Shown piece after piece: positions 38,681 to 51,900 of a stretch of 64,000 bases of DNA; within the stretch, counting starts at the first letter, position 1; the number at the start of each line of letters is the position of its first letter. The translations under genes were made by a program, and so were the position numbers. Below the pieces are notes generated by a model, which was not told where the DNA came from, did no database searches, and saw only the letters and a list, made by a program, of their open reading frames with translations. Source of the stretch: Bagarius yarrelli (taxonomy: Eukaryota; Chordata; Actinopteri; Siluriformes; Sisoridae); assembly GCA_005784505.1 (NCBI GenBank), contig VCAZ01000008.1, positions 3,707,763 through 3,771,762 on the forward strand, written 5' to 3'.

Positions 38681-41600
38681 GTAAGAACTGCATTACTATA
38701 ATTGTGTGTGTCGTAAGGATTCCTATTCTTTCTTCAGTCATGTTCATTATGAATGTGCATCATTAATACTTTCATCTCAACTCAGTAGCCACGATTCCAT
38801 GCACACTTTTTTGTCATTATGATTGAGATCATTCCGATTAAAACATTCGCACTGCACTACAGGGGGAAGTGCTAGTGCAGTGGTTAAGGTGTTAAACTGC
38901 TAATTAGAAGATCCGTGTTTAATTTCCAGCACCACCAAGTTGCCACTGCTGGGCCCCTGAGCAAGGCCCTTAACCCCCAAAAGAGATAAATGTAGGTTGC
39001 TCTGGATAAGGGCGTCTGCCAAATGCTGTAAATGTAAATGAAATATTCGGGTTGAGTGTTTATCCCTTCCTAACTGGTGTTAACGTGTGTCAACACTTCC
39101 AGTTGGAATAAGTTTGTCATGTGTACAGCATGTCATCCTGTAAAGATGAGCTGCATTCCTTAATCACGCTAGTTATTGGTATTGTGTTGTCTCAAGCAGG
39201 TGGGTGTGTAAAGTACCTGCTGTTGCTGAAATCTTTTATAAAATGACAGTGCATGCAAAGTAAAGATTTTCCATAGCGTTGCTTTACTACAAGATATTGA
39301 TTTCTGCCCCTCTTCCCGCTATACAAAGAGCAAAAGTCTGTAAATTAAAATGCGTAATTAGGACATGTGAGAGTTGTGCTGCAGAAATTTAGCGACCTAA
39401 AATGAAAACAAAACTTTCAGAAAAATTTATTTCCTAGAAAATTTTCCTAAGAAATAATGTCATTATGACACTCAAAGTAACCAAAACGAGTCATATACAT
39501 AGAGGAATTTTTATTTATTTGAGTTATGGAAAGCGTTATCTCACCCCTGATTTTAATCATGTTGGGTGTTTTTTATTCTGGTTGAGGTGTTTACATGCAG
39601 CATTTTCATTCAGATTAAACTTATTTTAATGTGACCTGCTGTGTGAAAGGAGAAAAAGAATCATGGATTTTAAGCGCTGGCTCATTTTCATCACAGAAAA
39701 CACAGTCTTTCTCTCCTGGCATCTACTTTCCCAACTGCCTTATCTCATTACCGTGTACCAAATGAACCATAAGTATCTCGTGACAATTTTCAACCATCAT
39801 CAAACTAGAAGGATGTATAAAAAGCAGCAGAAGTGACCATGACTGTGCACTGAACATGGATTGATGTTCAGTTGATCCTGTGATGTTGGGCTGTAGCTGC
39901 CAGTGTGATGTCTGTTGCTTTGGAACATTGTTGCAGGAGTTGTAGGACTTTAATATCTGATGCAAAATAGGACGTTTATTTAGCAGTCGTAGTGTACGAG
40001 TTCCTTCTGAGGTGCACAATGAGGTTGAATAGTTCCGCCAGCTGTCTGGTTCCGTCTGAATGGTTGTACTAGTGTGTCTAACAAAGCTGTCAAAATTCCC
40101 ATTGATGAAACACAGGAAGCCGGGGCTTAGCTCATGATTATCATCTCTGACTGCTCCTTCGAACGTGTACATTTTAAAAAAATACTCTGATATAATCACA
40201 GCTATAATATATTATTTTATGGTGAAAAAACTGCAGTGATCACAGTGATGGATGTTTACCGCAGCTCTGCAATTGGCAGGCCAATAAAATACATTCACTT
40301 CATGATTATTTAGATAATAGTCAGTATAGCACTAAAATCGTATTATTAACGAATAAAAAAAATTATTATCAAATAAATAAAACTGTAAAACTTAATGCTA
40401 GGAATGGAATAATACTGGTGTCGGTATCGGCCCGATACGGAGCTCATGAACTCGTACGCGTAAAAACACTCCGATACCAAAGATCCTTCTTTTGAGGTCA
40501 TTGAGAGAACTTTCAGCTCAACTCCGGCAGCAACAACAGAATGTCAGGCTCATTATGTCAGAATGTCAAGTCATTCATTATATTAATTATATTATTATAT
40601 ATTATATTTATTATATTAATTAAATCCCACGCATGACCTACTGCAAACTTTGTTTTGCAAAAAAATCAAGAGGTAAAAAAACAAGTACCTAATACGATTA
40701 ATCTGATAAAACATCTGAAATAAAAACCCAAAAGTGAGCATATAGAATTTTCCGCTAGCAGTAACGTTAGCATTAGTTGGTGCATTAAAGAAGTTTCAGC
40801 ATCTTTGATTTACATCATAGTTATATGAAATATTCAGTAAAAAAAGTCCCTTGATTTATACTTTAGGAATAGCAGCAGATTGTAAACCTCTTTATCCAGA
40901 TCTTAATCTTTTAGATACTGAACGGATCACATAAAATACCATGGCGTCAAAGCTAGCGGTAAATTCCAGTTCAGGGGAACGAAATCTGACCTTCTGCTGC
41001 TAAGCAAATTAAAGAGGAAGAATTTTGATCAGCTAGACTATATACCTATAATGTCAAGGCCTAAAATTTGTACAGCTGCAACTTACAGTGCTCCATCGTA
41101 CTGTTACTTCGGTTTAGAATTCTTAATATTTAGTCTGATTAAAGAATAGTTTAATTATAGTTATTTTGTTTATTAGTGTTTTCCTATCATGGAGGACATG
41201 AAATGTCTCAACTTGGATAGAAATATTTGAGTGACATTAGAAAAACTGCCTTTTTTAACGGAATACATTTAAAAATTCATTGGCGGTCCGAGGTCAAGGT
41301 TAAGGTTAGATTTTATTGTAGTATAGCATTAATTAGATGCATTCGTTATTATGCCATTGGAATAACTCACAATGATGTTCAGAGGAATGTGTGTGCTGTG
41401 TCACTACAAATGTTGCAAAAACATGAATGTGTGCCAGACAGAACAGCTCTCAGCTTGTCCTAACTCAGGACGGGTTATAGAAATTGAGCAATTTGGAACG
41501 TGATCCCTGTGTAACACTGTGGGATCTCAGTTAATATAATGTCCGACTGTATGACAGGCAAAAACAGACGCACGCAAGAAGAGTTTTACATCATCAATCC

Positions 41601-44600
41601 AAAACACGTACAATAACCCGCATTCACTCCGCTATATGGTGGCTAGCACAAAGACCTAGCATTTATTAGATCAAAATGCTATTTCTTACATCATACAAAC
41701 AGTCCTTTTCCGGCTCTATCATTCAAACACTCCTTTTCCCTCCATTATACAAACACTCCTTTTCCCTCCATTATACAAACACTCCTTTTCCCTCCATAAC
41801 TCAATAAGTTTCATTACTTTCTATACTGTCTACCGGATTCGTTTTAACACTTTCCCGAGGTGGTTCGAAGTTGTTGCGCAGATTGCATCATCAGGTTTGG
41901 CGCTCCTGTCGGTTCCTGGTTTGACGGTCGTCGTAGGAGACGTAACAGTGCAGGAAAGTGTCTGAAATCTTTTACGGCTGCCATCAAAGGGAAATATTCA
42001 TCATGGCCGGCTGCCGGTTAATCAGCTGCCGGTTAACATGTCAAACTAGCAATTAAAGACAAATACTTTCTTGCAGGATTAGGAGCCATGTTATACAGTA
42101 AATAAGGTATTTTTTATGTGTTTAATTGCTCTCGTTAGGTATGAGTTATATTTTATTTTATTTTTTTGTTGGAGTAGCTGACATTTTTTAAGTCCTGTCC
42201 GATTTTTTCGATCACGAGCATATGCAGTAGTGATTTTGGTCGTGATTATGTTTAACAGATGAATGTATTATTATATAGACATCCATCTTCTATGCTATGA
42301 CATGCACACATCTGCACACTACTGTAGGCAACACGCTAATGACATACTGGCCATTTTAGCGTTAAAAGATTTTGAGATTTCAGCATTAAAGATTTGTATA
42401 TTTTCCATGCGGGTAAATTTAGCATATGCAGACACCCTGCTCATCCCCAGGTGCGTGTTATTATCACATTTCTAAATGAATTGTCAACAGTCTGTGCAAA
42501 TGTGTGGATGATAATTGTCAGGAAATGGATTTATGTGTGTATTGCATGAGACTGAAGAAATACAAGTCAGTTGATGGACATATTTTGTTTCTTCGAGTTT
42601 TCATATGCAAATAGAACTGGAGATTCCGGAGTGGCTCGGATGTGAAAAGGAACAGACGTATTTCTTAGCTTTTTAGAACGCAAACTTCATTTCCTTTCTA
42701 TTCTTTCTTTCGCCGGAATCATTTTCTCGATTAATTCCTCAAAAATGTTGCATGTGTAGTAAATAGCTACACTGCCGAATGGAAAGCTCTATTGTTTATC
42801 TGACGTGCCAACAGAATGATTTATACACAACGTCATTAGAGAAAGTGCTCCACAAACTCATAGAGTGGAAAGGTACAAAGAGGGAGGACAAATTAGAAAA
42901 AAAAAAAAAAAACGGTGGCTAAAATGTTTAGGGTCTGTGTACTTTTAAATGGTAAATGCTAATGCAAACGAATATCTGTTTGATTTACCATTTTCCTGTT
43001 TTTGTCATCTTTTTGCCTCACCATGATATTAAATAAAATAAATGCTATTGCCCTTACCCTCACCAGACCTCAACTCACTTTATTAGAATAGCAACTGAAG
43101 GATATTTTTTCTTGTCAGAGCCGTGTTTATACCTTTCAAAGATCTTTCAGATCTGTGTGTGAGCCTATTATACCTTTCCTGGAAGCTGGTGGTGGCCTAA
43201 CACTTTTTCTTTCATACTCCACCCCACTATGATCTTTACTTTCCACCGAGTCTAGATTCCTATTGAGTTTTAAAAGACTCGAGGATAATTGGAGAAAGTC
43301 AATTCAGTCTTGAGCACAAAAGATTAGGCAACCTGGTTAGCTACAACTGTAGGTCACTATTGAGAGTTTGAACAGTAACTTGTTTATAAAACTGCAATTT
43401 ACACCGTGGGGTTTAGTTCTATAACCTGTGTCTTGGTAATGTTCAGTAATTTAGTCGGGTTTCATGTGGGTTTTATCAACAGGTTTCCTTGTTTTTTTGA
43501 GCCTCTTTGAGTACTGTAGACTAGGGGTTCTTCTACTCCGCATAGCTTCACATAGCCTCTTAATGGTGACAGCCATTATTTAAATGTGTACAATAATATG
43601 ATATTTATAGTTAACCTGATTCTTTTAAAAGTGTTTCTGCGTGAATTACATCCATTTGATTAATCTGGCAATTTGGTAAGGGCCTCACGATACAATACAT
43701 GATACATGATACAATTTATCACGATATATTTCAATACAACACATCATGCAATACACTGCTATATTTAAACCTTCTATACAAATGCAAAACAAATATCTAA
43801 AGATACAACAAATATAAAGCCGGATGTGCTCGGATTTCTTCCACCATGCTTATTTCTGAGACAATAGCGACAACTACAGGAGCGGAGGAGAAAGTTGTTT
43901 TTTTTAATAATATTATTGTGAATCCGTTTCAAATAATTAATATTTATCGATACTAGAGGTTGCGATATTGATACACTATCGCCTAAGATATATTGTGATA
44001 GTTAGCTCTATAATTTTTTTTGCACAGCCCCGGTAATAATTATATGAACTTAATGAAACATATAGTAATCAGTAAGAATCAAGGGGAAAATCTGGAAGAC
44101 AGTGAGAGAAGCCATGTTGTGCGGGTAGAGAGAGACGGGAGGCAGAGTCGGAGGTTCCCCTTGAGAGCTTATCCAGTATTAATGCTAAATAAAAGTTGCT
44201 AAAAATGTTATTTCGCCTTTCAAATAAACATTATTACCTAATCTTTTAACTGTCCAGTCTGTTAGCCCTTATTTTTTGCCCCTGTTATATCCTGTCCTAA
44301 TTTCCAGGGTTGAGGCTGTTAATTAAACATTTTACATTATGGCCGTTTAAAGAAATCATAGAACTTGTCAAATTGAAGGCGTTATTTATTCAGTGTACAG
44401 AATGTAAATTACATCTGAGTGAATAAAATAATATTTATGTGCATCGCTACATGACCAGTTTACTAATGGCCCAGTGGGTCAAAATTAATAAGGTATAATT
44501 TGTTCTAAACTTGTCAGTCCACTTATCAAGAAGGACACGCGCAGACGCATATATAAGGATAAATTATCCATCAGTTGTACATGCAAATTACACCCTTTGC

Positions 44601-47600
44601 TTCCTAATCAACACATTTGTTCCTTTAGGGAAAAGCTGAAGAAAGAGAAGAACTGATGATAAATGACCTCATTTTAATGATGAGACAGACAATATCATCA
44701 TTTCTGTGTAATTAAGGTCAAGTTTTTTTCACCTATAGAAGAATCCGAGATATTCTGATCTCCAGTCTCTCTAAGAAGCTCTGAAACACAGCGATGAGGT
44801 TGAATTATTATAAATGTTTCAATTTATTGATTCTTCTTCTTTACATTTTCACCAGAATTGGAGTTCTATTCTTCTTGTTTATAGTTGGAATTTTTATATG
44901 ACAATATCATCCATCTTAAAAAAGATGATTTGGTTTCATAAATGTTCTTTGTGTGTGAAACCCTGTGTTATCCACGACGGAGAACGAGCACAAATACTTG
45001 GCAATAAAACCGCCACCGACCGAGTAATTCACTTCACCTTTTTTTTTAGAATCCCGTGGAAGCGTTAAAAAAGTCACACAGTTAATTTTTAATTTGATGT
45101 TGATTTAATGTCCATTTTTGTTCAAATTAAGCAAATTCGCCAGTATACGTGAGTGCTTCAGTCAGTGCTTATGTAACAGACTAAACTGTTTATTAAGTTT
45201 AGACAGGGTAATTTTGTGTCAGCGCTCATTCTGTGTGTGTGGGTAAATGCCTTTTTCCCCCTCGGGGCTTGCCGTAGTTTGGTGAGAGTGCATGCGAATG
45301 GGGTTGTGAGACAGAAGTTTTACATCCAGGAGCTTTAAAGTTATAATTATCCTTTTAAACTTGAGGCTCAACATAACAGAATACTAGCTATTCTACTGGT
45401 AAAAATTATGCAGAATCAAGAAGCTTTCATTGTTATTTTAACCACAAAAAAACAAACAAATTAAACATTTCTCCTGGGCCGCGATGCTAAATAAAACACT
45501 CGGCTTTCTGTTTTCTTTCTTCAAGGTCAGATCTTTTATTATTCGTCAGATGTGTGTCAGAACACTTACACTGCATCTTCATTATCTCTGAGAGACATCT
45601 GCTCTACTGCAATGTAGTCACACACTTGCTGCTCTTCATGCGTGTCTTTCTGGTCACTGCTTACGTCAAGGTTTCTGCTTGTGGTAGAAGATTTTCTTAG
45701 GTCAATTTATCAAATCCGGTCATTTATACAGTTCATACATACATGTTTGTATTTTGCTAACTAGCTGAAAAATTTGCCGGTGTACCGTTTCCTCATTTGA
45801 TCATGAAATTAATCATTAATTCATTCTGTTTTTAATCAGACCTAAGTGAGTGCCATGCTATTGATTGCTGTCAAATTAAGTCTTTATCATCTTTCTGTTG
45901 TCACAGCAACGGCATGACGAAGAGAGTTGCTCTCATCAGCTTCCTGTCACTGGTCATGCTTATGAGCGTCCTGGGAAACCTGCTGGTCATGGTGGCTGTC
46001 TGTAAGGACCGGCAACTCAGGTGAGAGTCACTCCATTAATAACTATACATTCTTCTTCTTGCCTGTTCTCCCCGGTGTTTGCGTGGGTTTACTCCGGGTT
46101 CTCCGGTTTCCTCCCACCGTCCAAAAACATTATGTCACATTCATTGAAGATTCTAAATTGCCTATAGGAGTAAGTGTGAGTGTGTGAGTGGCCCTGTGAT
46201 AGACTGGCGACCTGTCCAGAATGTACTGCATCCTGCCTTTTACCCTTTTAGCGACGGCTGGGATAGGTTCCAGAAGATCCCTGTGACCCCAAATTAGGGA
46301 ATAAGCAGGTATGACAAATGAATGAATGAATGAAAAGAATTAAATTAGGTATGACAAAATCACCCATACTTTTAGTAGTTTATTCATAACAATATAGTTA
46401 AAGGCATGCCACATGATTTTATCCTACATTTTCTATTTGCTACCAATTTGTCTTCCTCCCCCTCAGCAGTGACTAAGTTCCGGCCACACAAATATATTTT
46501 TAAACATACTTCTCTATAAAAAAAAATCCTGTTTCGCACACAGATCATTTTCTAAAATACCTCAATCCGTCTCAGTGCTCAAGTGACCTCACGGGTCCAG
46601 AGATGCCATCAACTTTTCTGTCAATCATGACAACATGCTTGAGTGTTAGACAAGGTAAAGTACTGCTTAAGGTTACTGTCCAATACAAATCAACAACAGC
46701 TGACTTTGAGATCCCAAACTGGTCAGCAGTCATTATGAGGCGTTCTTGGCACATTAATACCTAACACAAACACAGATACACACACACACACAAGCGCAAT
46801 CAATACACAAAGGGTAATGCTGTGTTTTTAAAAAGTTGTTTTTGAGCACAATAAAAGTCACTGTCACACTCATAACTTCATTCCCTGGATATGTAAAGAA
46901 CTGACGGATAAAAAACAGCAATGACAGAACATTACTCAAGCTCCAGTTTGTTAACGTCACATGACGACGGCTCTTTGTCATTCTTAGACAGTTTAACAAA
47001 GCGGCTGGGATTTCTGACTTCGAGCTTACACTAGATCTAAGAGGGCTATTGATAACAATAGAAACATTTTTTTTTTGCTTGAATGAAAAGTGCTGCTTGA
47101 CCAGACACTTAAAGTTAGAGATGGTTAGAGATGTTTTGAGCACATAATCAACAGCTTAAGTGTAAACACTGCATACTGTTGGGGGTGTAAATTCTAGGAG
47201 ATCAGATACCAACATCCAGGCTAATGTTAAATGAAAAGTTCATACTTCATTAATATAATATCAAATGATTAGTATTTTTACACACTCCTAAAGCGTACTG
47301 TATAGAACATAGTCAGTAAGTACATTTTTAAACATTTTTTCTATTATTATATTACGTCATATGTTCCGCTTCTGTGCCTTTCATTTACCTTTCTGTTTAG
47401 AAAGGAAATTCTATTCCGAATCAACTATTTATAAAATTACAAATTAAAAAGTTGGGTTGATAGATAATGTATCATAAAGCGGAATTTTACATTGTACAAA
47501 ATCAGTATATTAGTTTGAGTCAGCAATAAACTCTTCTTTATACAGTGAACATGCAGCATTCTCTCCAAGTGACTTTGTCATTTTCAGTTCATTCATAACA

Positions 47601-47768
47601 TCTTTTGTTAGCTAAGTACCCATTCTCAGTCCTGAAGAGCCACCACATTGTTAAATACAGTGTTTGTGTTGTTATAACACCTGATATCATTGAAGGTAAT
47701 GATGTCATTTTAGAATTTAACAAAAATGACAGGACAAGTGTGTATGTTATGTACAGTACATAACTTTT

Positions 47769-47831
<63 letters not shown>

Positions 47832-48947
47832 TCTATAGAGTGTTTATACCAAGTCTATGTACTACAGTAAATTAAATAATATCTTATTATCTTATCATAA
47901 TATAATATAATAATAATAATAATAATAAAATAAATACTAATAAAATAAATATATTATTATTATAATAAAATAAATAATATTTTCCCTAATTTTGACTGTG
48001 ACATCGCAGTGAACAAAATCTAAATAGAAAAAGCTAATAAAAGTGATAGAAAGTACAACTTTTTATAACGGGGCATGTGAATTATCCAATTCATATCCCG
48101 CTATCATATAGATCAGTGGTTCGCAAACCTTGGGGGGGGCGCCCAGGTAGGCATACAGTTATAATATAGGAGGTGTTAAGTCAGCAGATTTTTATAGGGA
48201 AGCACCAAAATTTCGAAAGAGACAAATGCTCGAAATATATTATCTGTGCACCGAGTGGGAGTGTTCAGGCCACAGATTTTGTTTTCCCTCGATCTGCTGC
48301 AAGGTGTAACGTTCCCTTCAATATTATATTTTAGTAATTTGGCAAAATGGGGGGCCGACTGATATAGATCACCTGTTTTTTTTCGTAGGATTTTCTTTTT
48401 ATATTTAACATCACAAAAAAAAACAAAAAACACAGCAATTTTAACAGGTGTGTGTAAACTTTGTACTTGGAAATGACATTAAGTGACAGTGGGGCAGGCA
48501 GTAGGTATATCGCAGAGACAGTAGTCAGACATTGAAAATGGTTTGATGCAGAAGAATTATTGCTATAAAAGCCATCTGGCATCATTATGCTTTAACAATG
48601 AGCTTTTAATAATAGGCCTCTGTAAACACTGACATATAATCCAATGGTATAATTATCTGATGTCAAATAGACCAACGGATGTCAACACTTCATGTCTTTA
48701 TTCATGCACAGATGTATATTGTTAGCAGGCAGCTGGCAGTGCATTTTAATGGCTGCATTTGAACAAATGACAAAGTGATTTGAATTTGTTTAGAGGTTCT
48801 CAGTGCGCTAAATATAGCACAGCGGCTCTCACAGCCCACCCCTTTAGCGGGAATTTTAATAGTTATTAATGTCAAGCCAGAGGGTCTGGTCTTTCTCAAA
48901 GCACCACGTAAGAGTCTACGATATTCTATGCAAGGATTACCTCCATG

Positions 48948-48987
<40 letters not shown>

Positions 48988-51900
48988 CTTCATATTATGC
49001 AACCTCTGATTTAACTACGTATAAAGTGTATTAAGGCAGGATATCAATTTCCTTTTATGAAAGAAACACCCTTTCACTAACTTTTGTCTAGTGTTACTCG
49101 ATACCCTATTAATATATAATATCTTATTAGAATATCATATCGTATATCTTACAATCTCTGTTAGTTTTCCATCCGTTATTACCCGATTTGAATCGTCACA
49201 TGACAATGACTTACAGCGAGTTTTTGTTAGTAAAAAAACTCACAGTCTGAGTAAAATATTTCTGCTGTGTCACTTTATTCGCTTTAAGATTTTGCAATAT
49301 GTTGCATGGTATTCATGATGAGGGATGGTGTGTTGTAGTGTGTGTGGAGTTCCGCACAGAGCCCTGACCTCAACTCCACTAAACACCTTTGGGATGATCA
49401 GTATCTGATTCCACTGATCATTTTGGGGAAAGTCATCACAGATACACGCCACAATCTAATTCACAGAAAAGTTTGAAAGTTATTATAGGAGTAAAAGTGA
49501 GACTAAATTCGGAATAGGATCTTCAAAAATCAGATACTTGTCCCGATAAATTTGTTTCAATGGTGTCTCACAGGATAGTGTAACATGCACTGTGTATGAT
49601 GCTGTTTACCCTCTTCTACATACATCGTCCCTCTAGTGTTCTCAGTTAACTAGTGTCACAATGAGTGACAGAGAAGTGAGATTATATAAGGACATGGCCT
49701 TTTGTCTCCCTTTGACTTCTAATCATGGGGTAAAAAAATTTCTGTTGCCCCTACAATTTATATTTGTTATTTCCATTTTCCAATCAATGTTCATTGATCA
49801 GTGGTTTAAATTATCCTTATTTAAATAGCCAGCAATTATTTTCATTCTTATTAGAATTTTGTTATAAATGTAATATTATATATAAGAGAAGGTTTAATTA
49901 AACTCTATTAAAAATATGCAGCTTAATTCCTAGTCCCTTTTTTCAGCCCCAGTCAATTATAAGACTGAACATTAATATTCATGTCTGTATTATTGATTCC
50001 ATTTGATTCAATACCAAATAAAATTGTGTTTGTCTTCAACAAAAGAATCAAATCAAATGTAAAAGACTAATACCGAGACTCTGTCTGTTTGTAGGAAAAT
50101 TAAGACCAATTACTTTATAGTGTCGCTGGCCTTCGCCGACCTGCTGGTATCAGTGCTGGTGATGCCGTTCGGGGCCATCGAGTTAATCCATCAGAACTGG
50201 ATCTACGGGGAGACGTTCTGCCTGGTGCGCACCTCGCTGGACGTTCTGCTTACCACTGCCTCCATCCTGCACCTGTGCTGCATATCTCTGGACAGGTGAG
50301 ACACACTTAAACATGCATACCCTTTTCCATGGCCTCCAGACGCCCTTTAATTTTACCAGGCAACCACAGAGAGACACATTTAAAAATGCATTTTAATGTA
50401 GGTACGTAATGTAGAAGAATTGCATAATAAGCTGATTTGTTAAATTTTGTGGAAAAAAGCGTATTGCTGGATGTTGCTGCTTCCATGGAGACGTTTGTGA
50501 GACTTTGTCATATTCAGTTGCTAACTCAGACCCAACCATGTGATTACCACATCAATTACAGTCCAAATAATACGGTCAAGGGGAATCCAAAGGCAAGCTT
50601 TTATTGCAGCTGTGAATCCCTTTATATTAGGTAGTTCAATGTAGACGTAATTTCAACATTTGTAACTGAAGTATTCTTTTTAAAATGAAGACGTTAATAG
50701 GTAGGACATTTTATAGGCACAAATGGCTGTACTTTTTTGAAATTTTATGCAAAACGTCTAGCAAATATCTGGAAATTTTCCATGAAAACTTTATCCTGGT
50801 AATTATATTCCAAAGTGGGAACTTACAGAATTTATAGGAATTCATTAAAATTATTTAGAAATTCGGTAGAAGTTATTTAAACCATATATACAAATATATA
50901 TAAAAAAAAATAATAAACATGGCATTACTTGCTTTACCATCCTGAATTCCATCTTAATGCCTAAAGGAGATTATGTATGGAATGGGTCTTTTATAGACTT
51001 CCTAAAAAGAATTTTTGAAAATTACTGTATAGTTTTATGGCTATAATTCTAATTCTCAGGAATATAAGATTTTGCCTACACAGCTGTCATGAAAAGTGTT
51101 TTTTACTAAGCTTTATTTAAGCTGGACATTGTCTTTTTGCACTGTCTTTGTAATGTTTGTATTGTTTATTACACTGTCTGTTTCTGCACTGTCTGCACTA
51201 GGTCGCACACACGCACTTTATGTCTATCCTGTTTAGTGGCTCTTTGTTGTTTTGTGTAATTCTATGTTTTGTGTAGCACCAGGGGGTCCTGGAGAAACGT
51301 TATTTCATCTCACTGTGTACTGCATCTGCTATATATGGTTGAAATGACAATAAAGCTCCTTAAACTTGACCGGTCATCCTATTGCTTCAGAGTAATTAGA
51401 TTACATTATATTAACCATTAGTTTCCTATAACTTCATATGAAGCTGAAGCCCCAAACAGACACACCTCCACGAACAGAAGAAAAATTGTGTTTTACTTAT
51501 TGAGTTCAAGAAAATTCAGACAAGTAAAACACAGGAAGTGCTTTCCATACATCACATTCCAAATGGCTGTGTAGTCTGTACAGTGAACGTCCTCACTATC
51601 TATAAAAACGTAGGTAGACTGTTTAATAGACTAATAACTAATTAAATAAATGAATAGATGATGTTGCTTTTAAAGGAACTAAATTAAATAGAAGAAAAGG
51701 ACATCAGCCGAAGAGAACCTATTTTCATCCAAATGACTTTAGTGCTTTTCTGTAAAAAGTGCCCCTTTTTTTTGTGCTCAAGTCTTTTAAACCAATTTGT
51801 TTCAGCTCACCGTGTACACCTTTATCTGTGATCCATTATACAGTAGTACATTCAATTTTGCAGCTTTTTTACTGTAGAAGTAAACAGTTTAGCACCACTG

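Larger units (their letters stand above)
38681..45906 (+). other. htr4: htr4 intron 1
   Basis: This 7.2-kb GT-AG phase-2 intron holds a tRNA-SINE 182 bp after the donor (38863-39040), a hAT-like BED fragment (40398-40750), a 26-bp minisatellite (41692-41802) and an ATATCG-rich hAT-like copy (43679-44036). No further exon was recognised. A 158-codon minus-strand ORF (39723-40199) matches nothing I know. Confidence 0.75.
46021..50094 (+). other. htr4: htr4 intron 2
   Basis: This 4.1-kb GT-AG phase-2 intron contains a 5'-truncated DANA-like SINE starting about 27 bp after the donor, a (TA)n and (TAA)n cluster near 47.8-47.9 kb, a possible hAT remnant near 48.1 kb, a (CT)n(CA)n repeat near 48.95 kb and a Tc1-like remnant near 49.4 kb. 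No exon was seen. Confidence 0.9.

Noticed and set aside
45914..46020. htr4 start at the internal ATG in exon 2
   Set aside because: It would leave almost no extracellular N-terminus before TM1. A strong acceptor precedes the exon and a phase-matched upstream exon exists.
46572..47143. Two adjacent minus-strand ORFs in htr4 intron 2
   Set aside because: No family motif, low-complexity (CA)n at one end, and no exon-like splice context.
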